DNA of 64,000 nt from Cristatella mucedo (taxonomy: Eukaryota > Bryozoa > Phylactolaemata > Cristatellidae): assembly GCA_009760855.2 (NCBI GenBank), contig WPIO01000006.1, forward strand, positions 6,591,001-6,655,000. Direction: 5' to 3'. Below are positions 1 through 11,442 of this stretch, in pieces; the stretch's first letter is position 1; the number at the start of each line of letters is the position of its first letter. Below the pieces are notes generated by a model. That model was not told where the DNA came from and did no database searches. It saw nothing but the letters and a program-made list of their open reading frames with translations. The position numbers and the translations under genes were made by a program.

Positions 1-960
1 AGACAGCCGACAGCGGCAATGCAGTAAACACCGGAAGCTCTGGACTGGGTGTCGCCAAGCGGCCAGCTCCATTGCTGCATGAGCAGGGCACGTGCTACAG
101 CCTCGACTCTTCCAAATATCCAAAGTCTGGCCATTTGGTCCACCTGCGCCGTGGCAACTTCAAAAGTGCAAGCATTCCCAGGAAACGCCGCGGGCATCCG
201 AGGTCGACTTACAGTACAAGCAGTGTAGCAGGCCAGCGCAGACACAGGCGGCGACGCCCGAGGGTGAGGGAGCGCTTCCACTGTCGTCGTCCAGGCAGCT
301 AGCTAGCCACTACGCCGCCTCCCTGTCGCGCCCTCCTTTCGCCATAAGACGAGTCTCGTTGGCTGTTGGGAGTCGACGGGGGAGATGTACGCACCGGAAG
401 GCAAGGGTGGCAAAGGCCTCAGCAAGATCCGCTGCAGTTCGGCTGGACAGCTGGACATCCCCCACCCAGCTGTGAGACGGCCATCGTGCACTCTAACAAT
501 GCACCGCGGACCTCGCCGCTAAGCTTTCCCAATTTTTTCGATACACATTTCACCATTCCTTGGGCTACACTCTCCTCTCGGGAGGCGGCAGGGCCAGCAC
601 GCAATGGCCCTGCCGCATCACGTGATGCCCATGCATCACGTGCTCGTTATGCAATTCCCGTGATTGGCCGACGGCCAAAAGATGCGCCGGAGCAAACATT
701 TGTCGATTTCGAGCATCCCGTGAAGCTTGTGTCGCGTCTCGATAAAAACTCTAAATGGCAAGGAAGGCTTGGCAAGCGCTTGGCTTCGGATGTTCCAGAA
801 CAGGAGAAACGGTTGCTAAGAAACGGCTGAGGCTAATGGCCTGAATTCTGCTGAAGAACGGCTGAAGGCATTTCGGAGGCTGCTTTCGCTGCTTGTCTGC
901 CACGCCTCGCAGCACAGGCTAGCATGACATCTCGACGGAAGACATCACGAATCATCAGCA
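1..960. other. No supported gene; moderately GC-rich unique sequence
   Basis: No conserved domain, splice-consistent exon or known repeat is recognised here. An open frame on the plus strand (366-830) ends in a basic, charged tail but has no family I know, and the stretch overlaps other open frames equally well. It could be a diverged terminal exon or chance. Confidence 0.3.
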
Positions 961-961
961 T

Positions 962-1135
962 CTGACACGTGATGGCTCACTAGGCATGATAGTTGCTTTT
1001 CACGACCTCGGCCCCGAGGTCGTGGGTTCGAATCCTGTGGTGGGCGATCCTCTATAGCCGCTGCAAGCAGTGGTGATAGCCGTAAAGGCTCTTCTGTCGC
1101 TATGCAAAAGAGACTGTTAAATCAGCTAGTCTTTT
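962..1135 (+). repeat. SINE A (tRNA-derived), copy 1
   Basis: The tRNA-like head has a type-2 polymerase III B box (GGTTCGAATCC) preceded by a palindromic ACCTCGGCCCCGAGGT. A non-tRNA body follows with CTGCAAGCAGTGGTGATAGC and ends near AAATCAGCTAGTC. The same structure recurs at 3044-3222, 3226-3412 and, inverted, 44022-44215, so this is a dispersed family and not a single tRNA gene. Confidence 0.8.
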
Positions 1136-2186
1136 TTGGACACTTTCCGGCCCAAATGGATGCACACCATGAAAGCTAGTGATCCCTTTTGTAAGGGATC
1201 CTGTCGCTTGCACGACTTAGCCATACTGAACTAAGAGTCACAAATCTGCCGTACTTCGAATCTGCCGAACCACGTATCCAATCCCAAACAAAGACGTGTC
1301 AGAAATAGTCTGAACCAAATGCTGATGGCAGCTAAGGTCTAAGCAAGCATGCAGCCCCTAAATATAAACGTAACTGTAGTTTTAATATTCTTAACAATAT
1401 TAAATTGTATTATATATTGATATTCTTAATTATTATATATAATTAAATATTCCCCTTTTTATATCTCGGCTCCGACTAAAGGTATAAACCCTAGATACAC
1501 ATCTTTGGAATATCTTTATCAAAACCGGCGATCAGCCTCCAAAGCTATTCTTTGGGTAGAGAATGGTCGCTAAGCCTACAGAACACAAAAGCACGGCACT
1601 CTTATCGGTGTTACCGTGACAGTACTCCCATCTAACCACTCCCAAAAGAAATTCTCATAAAAGTAATTAATCTGCCTCCAGGGAGCCATCGGAGTACCTG
1701 CTGATACAGCAGCACAAGAGCTCAGCATTAGAGAACCTCCCCCCCACCACCATTAAACCAAACCTCTTAATGCCAGACAATGTACTACACGTTACTAGTT
1801 AACCATCAACGAACACGCACGCCAAAAAGCGGTGACCCTGACGTGACACGAACACAGCCTTCTGCTTGTTACCTATAGCCAGGCTCGGACTATTTATTCT
1901 GCCAAAGTGGGAGAGGGAGGGAGAGGTCCGATCAGGCCAAACGGCCACAGACGAATGCGTCGGCTTAACCCAAGGTAGGCAGAGAACAGTCCTTTGTCTG
2001 CCACAAAATAAGGAATGTGGGTTCGGGCGTGTCAGCCCTCGAGACATTGGCCTCACAGCTGGCAAGCGATCGGAAAGCCAGTGGTTGCTATACACCATCT
2101 AAATAGGGGCCTCCTCCACAGCATAATGCCACTGTCACCTGATCCTGCCTGTTGAACATTTATTTTTGATTCAACTCTATGTAATA
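1136..2186. other. Gene-free stretch
   Basis: AT-rich in the first half, with no recognisable coding exon or repeat. Two overlapping open frames on opposite strands (about 1800-2100) look like chance: neither has a known motif. Confidence 0.3.
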
Positions 2187-2252
2187 ATAATAATAATAAT
2201 ATATTTATATAGCACCCTCAGAGAACTAAATCTCTATTTAAGCACTATATAT
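2187..2252 (-). repeat. LINE 3'-tail-only insertion
   Basis: An (ATA)n run is followed by the conserved tail AGCACCCTCAGAGAACT, then a degraded AATCTC block. This is the inverted 3' end of the LINE family described at 26665-29580. Nothing of the coding part is present. Confidence 0.7.
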
Positions 2253-3043
2253 TGGTTGGAAAGTAATTAGCCACCAGTGTATTAATGAGCTACTCTTGAC
2301 GAGTCTCAAAGGTAGAACTTATCCACACGTTTGACCCTACAGAGCAAACCTCACTGCAGCCTTAATCAAAGCACAACATTCAGGCCTGCTGACACTTTTT
2401 GATGAATTAACAGCAAAGGAGGCCTTAAGAAAGCCAAAAAAATTCAGCCCTGTCCGACAGTCTCGATACCCTCTGTGATGCAGTGAACATGACACATAAG
2501 AGTGCTCTTGACAAGCATGCTCCCGTTCATTCTATCCGTGCACAGTCGCGGTGATTCCTTTCAAATTAAAAAAAAATTCATAATATGCGCCGTATATAAG
2601 CACGGGCTTGAACGTCGTATTAAGAAATCGGGGTCTGATGCAAATCAAGTCAATTTCAAGGACTTCCTTCGAGTTTACGCCCGGAAGCTTAAAAAAGCCA
2701 GGGGTTCTTTTTTCACTAGAAAACTAAAGTCCTACCAGTCAGACCTAAAACAGATTTTACTGACCAATGCTGAGAGGTCTGACTACACACATATTAACAG
2801 CTCAGCCGAAACGTTTTCAGCCTTCTTTACTGAAAAAATTGTGCACATCCGTGCCTCCATAAAGCCCCTTCCGAGTAAAGCAATTACGGAATCGCACATG
2901 TGACCATCTTAAAAGATTTTCTGAGGTTTCTGCATGCGATGTGGCTACCTTAATAAGGTCTAGCAAAAAGAGCTCGTCTCCTTAGACCAACTTAGGACTG
3001 CCATAACCGAGGTTTTAAGCACTTCTTTGGAAAAACAGTCATG

Positions 3044-3222
3044 CTTGATGGCACACTAGGTAAGGCGGTTGCTTTCACGACCTCGGTCCCGAGGTCGTAG
3101 GTTCGATTCCTGCGGTGGGCGATTCTTTATCACCACTGCAAACGGTGGTGATAGCCGCAAAAGCTCTTCTGTCGCTATATAAAAAGAGGATGTTTAATCA
3201 GCTAGGATTTATTTATAGTGAG
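3044..3222 (+). repeat. SINE A copy 2, inside LINE
   Basis: Begins TGATGGCACACTAGGTAAGG (A-box region), carries B box GGTTCGATTCC, then the CCACTGCAAACGGTGGTGATAGC hairpin region, and ends in TTTAATCAGCTAGGATTTATTTA. It splits the LINE remnant. Confidence 0.85.
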
Positions 3223-3225
3223 CCG

Positions 3226-3412
3226 TGATGGCACACTAGGTAAGGCGGTTGCTTTCACGATCTCGGTCCCGAGGTCGTGGGTTCGATTCCTGCAGTGGGC
3301 GATTCTTTATCGCCACTGCAAGCAGTGGTGATAGCCGTAAAGGGTCTTCTGTCGCTATACAAAAAGAGGCTGTTTAATCAGCTAGGATTTATTTATTTAT
3401 TTTATGCTTAAG
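3226..3412 (+). repeat. SINE A copy 3, tandem to copy 2
   Basis: Same head, B box and TCAGCTAGGATTTATTTATT end as the copy immediately upstream, in the same orientation and only a few bases away. Either one SINE landed in the tail of the other, or the pair arose by tandem duplication. The two copies differ at several sites, so the event is not very recent. Confidence 0.85.
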
Positions 3413-5099
3413 TCCTTCAAATCGGCAATCGTTAGTGATACTTAAAAAGCCTAGATTAGAAACAGAAGTCCTTGGAAACTATCACCCAGTTTCCGTTCTT
3501 CCTTTTTTGTCAGATTCTTGAACAAATTGTTGCTAAGCAGCTGGTAGCACATACTGCAAAGATTGAAATGTCAGAAACATTTCAATCGGGGTTCAAGAGG
3601 CAGCACCACCGCAACTGCTCTCCTCCGTGTTAACAAAGACATCCTGTACAGCAACGATGACGGGAATGTCACTGCCATAGCTCTGCTAGACTTATCAGCT
3701 GCTTTCGATACCATTGACCACGATATCCTACTTGAACGATTGAGAACAATGATCGGTCTCGCAGACGAGGCACTGACGTGGTTTAAATCGTACTTGTCTG
3801 AACGTGTTCCATCCGTGTCGTGTGGGGGTCGGGTCTCACACACGAGATCGGTCACCTGGGGAGTCCCTTAAGGGTCCTTCGTCGGTCCCTTGCTGTTCTC
3901 CATTTATACTCAACCTCTGGGAGAAGGGGTTAAGGCCCATGGAATAGGATATCACCTTTATGCTGACGATACTCAGCTGTATTTGTAATTCAAACCGTCG
4001 GAATCTGCTGCAGCAACTGAGAAACTGTATGCTTGCCTTGCCGACATTCGATCCTGGATGTCGGAGAATTTCTTGAAACTAAATGACGATACGACTGAAC
4101 TGCTGCTCACAGGACACCCTAAATATGTGGCTGGATTACAAGGCTTTGCTAATAGGTGATGGTTTGTGCGACCATCACCACGTGCCTGAAATTTAGGTGT
4201 CGATTTCGACAGCTGCCTAAATTTTAAAAGCATTCAGAAGACTGCTTCTACAGCTAACCATATTTAAGATAAGGAGCTGTCTTCCACGGTGGCTTGCAAC
4301 ATTTTTTAATAGCTCCTTAGTTCTGTCTCGGCTAGATTATTGTAATTCCCGTTTGCCTGGGCTACAAAAAAAGCAACTAGACCACTGCAGATGGCAATGA
4401 ATATGGCTGCCGTGCAAGCATGCAAATTCCAGAGGTTTGAGCACGTGTTTCCTTTGCTGAAAGAGCTAGGATGGATGCCGGTTGAGCAACGGATACAGAG
4501 CAAAGTTCTTACGCTGACCCACAAGGCCCGCCACGGCTTGGCTCCTTCGTACCTAGCTGAACTGCTGCACCAGTTTCAGCCTCTTCGCGCCCTCAGGTCA
4601 TGTGTGGACAATAAATCAGATGTTCCATTCCTTAGCTTAAAGACTGTTGGCGACAGAAGCTTTAGCTCGGCAGGTCCTAGACTATGGAACTCGATTCCAG
4701 GATTCTCACGCAACGATAACTATTCTCCTGCTGCCGATTATGGCTCATCCTTTTCATTGGTCCTGAGCTGCTACTTCCATGCTACTCACTAGCTCAACTG
4801 CTCTCCTGACTCTGCTATGCTTCCCAATTTCTCTTTGTTGCGTGAGATGAGGTCTGTTGGCTCCCGAATGCATACTGAAAGCCGCTTAGGCTGTGAGTGC
4901 GCTATACAAAACTCGCCTGCGTAACACCCACATAGTCTTCGAGGCTTTGTGGAGTTACAGACGGAGATACATTACATTACAATGCCAAGACGATTTCATG
5001 ACCTCATTCAGATGCACCAGTAGCAGCACAGCAGCGTGGAAGCAGCAGCATAGCGGTAGCCAGTACAGCAGCATAGCAACAGCATCATCATCATAGCAA

Positions 5100-5530
5100 C
5101 AAAATAATATTAACAACAATACAAAATTTGCACAGCACCAAAGAGAACAAAATCTCTATCTAGACACTTCGCATATCCTGGAAAGGAGGCATGCCAACTG
5201 GTTAATGATACCAAGCAATGTGTCAGCACCCATAGGCACACATGGAATAATTCATTTGGATGGAGCAAATGCTTCAAGGAACAGGTGGGCTTTTAGCTTC
5301 CTTTTAAACGTCAAGTCAAGTCAAGGGATGTCGAGAGGTCAGTAGGTATCGAGTTCCAGGCTGTAGCAGCATGTGAACTAAAGGCAGGGTAAAGGGTTTG
5401 AGGTTGGTCAGAGGCAAAGCTAAATGACGTGAGTGTGAAAAACAGGTACTAAGATGCCTTGCCTGAAATCGGGAAGTAGTTCTGATTGGTAGGTTGGAGC
5501 AAGAGAATGATGGGACCTAAAGGTAAGTGG
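5100..5530 (-). repeat. 3' fragment of the main LINE family
   Basis: Read on the minus strand this is the LINE C-terminus (the APKAWNSLPT-type region, around GTATCGAGTTCCAGGCTGTA on plus), followed by the 3' tail (CAGCACCAAAGAGAACAAAA on plus) and an AAT/ATT-rich end. It is diverged and 5'-truncated. Confidence 0.65.
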
Positions 5531-6328
5531 CAAAATCTTGACATAGCAGTAGCACCATAGCAGCCTGGTCAGTTTCGATTCAATGCAGGCTGCCTAGGCC
5601 ATGAATCATTAAGAGGGTGACACTAACATCCAGAAAAGTCCTTTGAAGCACGCTAACAAACAGCCTGGGTTGGATGCCTAGGACACGTCGTACAATCTAT
5701 GGTAACAACAGAAAAACAGAACCTGCACAAGAACCAGAAGATATTCCTAAAAAACAGGGGACGCAGTACGTCCTATGCACGATGCACGCATGCCGTGCAC
5801 AGGCGGACATACATGAATGCAAGCTGGAGCCAGGACACGGATGCACTGATGTACGAGTGAGGTCATAGTAATGGAGCTACGAGCCATGCTACCTCCGACA
5901 GGAACCACAAGCTTCCGCTGCCTTCCTGATGATACCAATATCAGGGGCCGGCAGCTGCTACCTTTATGCTAAAGAGTTTGGAAAGAAGAAAAGGGGTGGG
6001 GAGGAGAGATCATCCGCCCCAGACATCAGGCACGAGACGTCAGACGCTCCCTTCAGACATCCGACATGGCCTCATTTGGCATGCATTGCGCATACCTCAC
6101 GACGACTCGAACAACGATCGGCCGACCGAGCATTCCGAGACCCGGCAGCTAGTTTGCAAATACACATGCTGCTTCCCGGAAAAACGGGGTGCCAAACAAA
6201 GCCACAGTCTCTGAATTTACCATGACAAAAAATACGTGTTCACTCATGACGGCATTTTGCAGCAGACATAACTTGACCAGCAAGCGTGTAGAGAGCATAT
6301 TAAGATTAAGCACGGACGACCTTTTTAC
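5531..6328. other. Gene-free stretch left of DDX51 exon 10
   Basis: Searched on the minus strand for helicase motifs IV-VI (TDATARGID and HRxGRTxRxG types) without success. It holds small open frames on both strands with no known motif. Remaining DDX51 exons are expected in this direction. Confidence 0.35.
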
Positions 6329-6446
6329 CTTTTTCATTAGATGCCTTATCTGGCACTGAGGTGTACAACTTAGGTTGGAAGAGATTGAGCTGCTGCAACT
6401 TCTCCGGATTCTGGGAAAGTGTGGCAGAGAATAGCAACTTCTGGAG
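6329..6446 (-). CDS. DDX51: DDX51 exon 10 (motif III)
   Basis: Acceptor TTTTGTAG|CTC, 118 nt, donor AAAG|GTAAAA (phase 1). Encodes [20 protein letters not shown] and a Lys-containing tail. SAT is helicase motif III. It lies 2.2 kb from exon 9, across an intron with LINE debris. Without splicing the frame reaches a stop within about 20 bases of the donor. Confidence 0.93.
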
Positions 6447-7858
6447 CTACAAAATTAAGCACCCACGTGGTCGGGGCAGGCCAGGAGTCCTTGACACAAA
6501 ATACCATCATTGCAGTACTACCTACACATAGGAAAATATGTATGGTAGTCAAGGCAGTAAATAGCACTTATTCTGAGAGCTAATCGATCCAAGACACTAA
6601 CGTGGTGAACTACGTCAACAAGTAAAGAATTTGCAGTAGAGATTGGTGAAACTACGTTTTCTGATACATGATCAATGAACGCAATTTTTTTTTAACCAAG
6701 TTCGGATGCTCTCGGCGTATCATTGAAAAATAAAGAATTATGCGCTGTTATTCATATTCTCCACACACTTTTCTCCAATATCCAGTTTAGTAGGGGGAAA
6801 TACAACCAAGATAATATACGGTAACATTCATCTTAAAGGCGCCCAATTAACTTCACGGTGAAGCTGTCTCCAGTGTAAGCTGTCTCCAGTCTAATCATAT
6901 ATTTAGGCACCAGCAAAAAATCACCGGAAAATTCAATTTAAAAATTAAATACTATGAACATTAACGTACAGCTGCGCTAAGGCTAAGGCAATGACTCGCC
7001 TGCCGGCAGACATAATACATAATGGGGCTTAAGACATGTAGACTTCTACACTTGGCTGGGCTAGGTCTTTGTTGTTTGCAGACAACAGTAAGTGGTAACC
7101 TAAATTAAGGTAATACTAATACATTTGTATACCGCCCTCAGAGAACCACCATAACAGAAACCCATAATATCTGGCTTCCTTGATGGTTTCTAAACAAGGG
7201 TGTTGTGTCATTTTTAGGGTGAAACAGTCTCATTTCCCTACTTTCAATTATTAGCAGTCATAAACTGCAAGTTCACTTTGGTTTTAGTCCGAGAAGTAGT
7301 TTTCTGTTTCTATATGTTCACCTGACGAGCATTTCTACGTTCGGTCTGGCAAACATCAGGAGAAAACCACCAAATATGGGTTGAGCAACTGCTTGACAGC
7401 TAATCCACATAGAAGTTCACGTGTATGCATATTTCATGTTTGTATATGCATGTACCTATATCTATATATGTATGCAATGCAGCTCCATCTGTAACTCCAC
7501 AAAGACTAAGTGGGTGTTACGCTTGAGAGTTTGTTATAATGCATTTAAAACCAAAGTGGCTCAAGGTACGCACATGGTAGCCACAAGATTCCATTTCATG
7601 CGACAAAGAGAATGCGATAAGCATAGCTGAGTCAGACGGGCAGTCTAGGAAATAAGTAGCACGGAATAAGCGCTCAGGATGGCTAGAAAGAATGGACCAC
7701 AGTCGGCAGCAGAAAAAAAGATGCCATTGCATTAGAATGGTGGAACTAAGTCCCACAGTCTAGGACCTGCTGAGCACAAACTTTCTGAGACATGAAGAGC
7801 AAAAGCTTCTGTCGCCAACGGTCTTTGAGCATAGGAATGGAACAGATTCAGAGAGAGA

Positions 7859-7893
<35 letters not shown>

Positions 7894-10800
7894 GAGGAGA
7901 GGAGACAGGAAGACCACACTTGACATTCCCTAAGAGCAAGACATGATGCATAGGTAACTACAAAAGTAATGGGATACAGCACGTTCTCCTTTTTGTCGTA
8001 CAGCTCTTACTACACTTGAGTGTTCAAATCACACCAATTTCTTGTTGCACATTTCCCTTCTCTGGTCTCTTCGGCGTGGGTCAGATCGGTTCAATCGTAT
8101 TTATAGTAACAAATTCATTCTGATGTGCTCAACGATTAGAGCAATATAGGCAGGGACAGCAAACATTAAGAATGTTCAACTCTACGACTACCTCAAAAAC
8201 GGTCTAAGGCAGTCGATCGAACAACAGGTACTGAAACAGAAGGTTGCACGGACAAGCAGAATCGTGCTGACTCAATGCAGTTACTCGACAGCACAAGGCA
8301 AGGCACGCCTGCATTATTTTTGGCCACCGGGTCTTGGACCAGCAGTGCAAAGTCACTTTCCATTAACGACCGAGGTCGTGGGTTCGAGTCCTGCAGTAGG
8401 CAATCGTTTACTGCCTACTGCAGGTGAGGCAAAAGTCACTAGTGCCATCCTAATACCATAGATATTAAGGACCTGAATCTATTGTTCATTACATTTCGTT
8501 GGAAGCAGGTACCAACATAGGAAAGCACGTTATTCGTAGTAAGCCAATTGATGGAGAAGAACAAGCAGCTGAAAAATGCTGCACTATCATACACATACAA
8601 AAGAACTCACCGGAATTTGCATTCTCGACTCCCTGCAACAGAGAAATTGCAAGACAAACTGTATGCACACTAGCAGTCTCACGCCAATGCCAATCGCCAC
8701 AGATAAGATATAGTGACAGTCATGTGGTCAATTCAGAATAGTGGCGTTGTGGACTCATTCTTTCCACATACCAAGCAAATATGGAACCAGAAACGCTGCA
8801 TTACAAACAGGTAGCTCATAACCAAAGTCAGACCACTAAATTGTCTTGACAACGACAGAGAATCAAGCGCAATTACAAAAAACTAAAACGAAGTAAGCGA
8901 CTGGATCGGAAGTATTCAGATGAGCACATCCTAAAGGAGAAGATTATGCAGCATGGCAGAAAGCAGTGACCTACTGTGCAGCTGTTACAGTGTTGGAGAG
9001 GTCACGGTCCGAGTGTCGACAAACAGCACCTTCCACCAAACCCAACCAGTCTTGCTTTATTTCGTCCATCATGCGGTCAGCCTCATCGATAACCTAAGCA
9101 AAAGACTTGAATCAGTGCTAAGCGATGCCAGGCAACCAACAGCATACTAAGCGTTTAAATGCGTGGGAGGTCCAATTGGTTAGCACCGATTTCGTAACAT
9201 TCAAGTGTACTTACCAAAAACCTAAGCTGGCTTAGATCAAAGCCTTGTGTGGTATGAATGTGATCCACCAGCCGGCCTGGCGTCGCAACAACTATGTCGG
9301 CTAAACTCTCGTACTCACCAGCTTTACAGCTGCAAAGACAATACTGCTGCATTAGCAATGCACAAAGCACCATGCAGTTCAAACAAGAGACTGCTTCTAT
9401 TAGACCAGGTGAAGAGATAGGGAGTCTGGTGCAATCTCGAGATTAGCACAGGTCGGAACCACAACATATACCCAACACTGGGTTAAACAAAAAGTCAATC
9501 CCAAACTGTGACTTACCTACGTTTAACCAAGGATGCTTGCTCGCTTGCAAGATTTTTCTGTCCAACGATAAGCACAACCTGCAAAGAGAAGATTTGCGCA
9601 TACACCTGTCCTTACTACAGATCTGAATTTATAAAAAAAAAGGCGAGGAATCATTTGAGCAAGCATAAGCAGCAGTGCCACAAATATCAGTCGAGCCAAG
9701 TATTCAACCTAAGACCCATCTGTGACCCACTAATATGGGCTCAGAACCCTTGATTGGTGGCCTCTGTCTCACGACGACTCCGTCTAAGAATGGCCCAAGA
9801 AAGGGCTCTCTCATCCTGAACAAGAGAAGTGTTAGAAAACCTTCCACCAGTCACGGTCACTCACTGTTTCACTTCAACAAATCTAGACAAGTTACGGTGG
9901 GAAATTCCATGCAGATCGTACCAGGATACTCACCCGCAAAGAAGTATGCTCGGTGTAGGAGTGGAACACTTTGTAGACTTGGACAGCGAGATCGCGAACG
10001 GGCAACACCACCAGAGCCCGAACCCTAGGCACCACTCGATGCTGCAGTGCCTGTAATAAGTGCACTTGAAACGACACTGCATTCACATCAGGAAGCTGCG
10101 GCCAAAGACTGGACACAAACGCCAGCCGATGACTGTAGGCAATACATTTTTAGTGGACTAGCTAAAGATGCCTCTAAATAGCAATTAGAAGAGTCAGCGT
10201 GAAAACAAGCCGGGCTTTGAATGGTGACAAAACAGCTGTCGGTCATACATGACTTGTGCAATATTGCAAAAAAAGCACATTTGTCGGAAAGTGGTTTAGA
10301 CCTCTGTTTAGCAAAACAGAACTGATTAGCATGCAGGAAGACATCGAATTAAGAGGGGCTATGCTGCTTATGAACTAGATCTAATAGAATAACGAGTGTT
10401 GTCATTGGTTGAAATCGGGGGGGGGGAGGGGAAGACAACTACTAAGGGAGCACCTCAAGAATTCGTCTCAATTCTATCTAGCAGCAAGGCTGGCTTAGCT
10501 AAGAATATCATGCAATTGACTGCAACTTAAATGAAGCAATAATTCAAGTCACCTTCACCGATCAAGGCTACTTCATCTCAGCCCACGTGATTACAGTGTA
10601 TCTAGACATTGGCCTATTCTCAGCAACAAAACAAATTCCATGCTCACCAAGAACCCACCGACCCACAACAATATATAATAGACCAGCCCTATCTAATTAC
10701 CCTGTCACTTGATCAGAGCTATGTTGCTTCCATCACTAAATCTTAAATTTCACCAGAATCGTGAACAAAACCTCCGTCGAAGTGAAACAGCACCAAAACG

Positions 10801-11405
10801 TTACCACCACAATTCGACATAGCGAGGCCACCGGAGCTCAAGCCAGGGTGCCACATGGCACCGAGACAAACTTTGATAAACACTTAACTACCGAACACCC
10901 ATCATAAGCATCGGGACCTTAAAGAATTGGTAGTGCCCATGCTGTTTCACGACACAATCATTCCCACTCGAGGCATCGTATGAATATTAGCACTCACAGA
11001 GCACAATAACCGAAGATCCAACAAAGCAGTCCAGCCCACCATCGAACGAGCCAGAAACAGGCATGCTGAACGGGTTTACTGATACATCAGTGGCTATTGC
11101 CAGAGAAAATTGGATAAATTGTTCGCCAGTGCCACAAAATGAGGTAGAACAGCCATTTTTAAGGAAATTAAAGGTGATTTGCCGGCTTTTTTTTTTTAGC
11201 AACACTGCATTAAATCACTTCTGCACATGATTTTTTTAACCAGACACTCTTTAATTGACTGATTCTTTTTATACTTCGGCTGTAGCTCTCGAGCACTAGA
11301 ACTATCTTGGTGGTTAGAAGGTTCATTCTGGACTGTCTAAATACTGTTTTCGTTGAGTATGAGTGTACAACTCTATGAGTGTGTGTGTGTGTGTTGTGTG
11401 TGTCT

Positions 11406-11442
<37 letters not shown>

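Larger units (their letters stand above)
2420..4990 (+). pseudogene. Degenerate CR1/L2-like LINE (second family), interrupted by two SINEs
   Basis: The copy keeps pieces of a non-LTR retrotransposon ORF2 in order but in different frames. There is a pre-RT linker at 2502-2903 (ends with FFTEKI-type motif), an RT palm segment at 3563-3871 with LLDLSAAFDTIDHDILLERL, the RT active site YADDTQLYL near 3957-3987, and the post-RT C-terminus at 4391-4792 with HGLAPSYL and FSSAGPRLWNSIP. The 3' end has a GAGTGCGCTATACAAAACT tail followed by ACATTACATTACAA. Frameshifts and stops make it inactive. Two SINE A copies sit between the linker and the RT. The 3' tail differs from that of the main LINE family but recurs at 45880-46075. 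Confidence 0.85.

Noticed and set aside
366-830. 154-residue plus-strand frame
   Set aside because: No recognised domain, no splice context, and overlapping frames of similar length. Kept only as unsupported.
962-1135. Possible tRNA gene
   Set aside because: A B box is present but no complete cloverleaf or acceptor stem, and the same sequence recurs with a long non-tRNA body: a SINE.
8969-8975. In-frame stop (CAG TAG) after the DEAD exon as a pseudogene sign
   Set aside because: The stop lies after a good donor (CA|GTAGGT), and splicing to the 22-nt exon and exon 10 restores the conserved frame.
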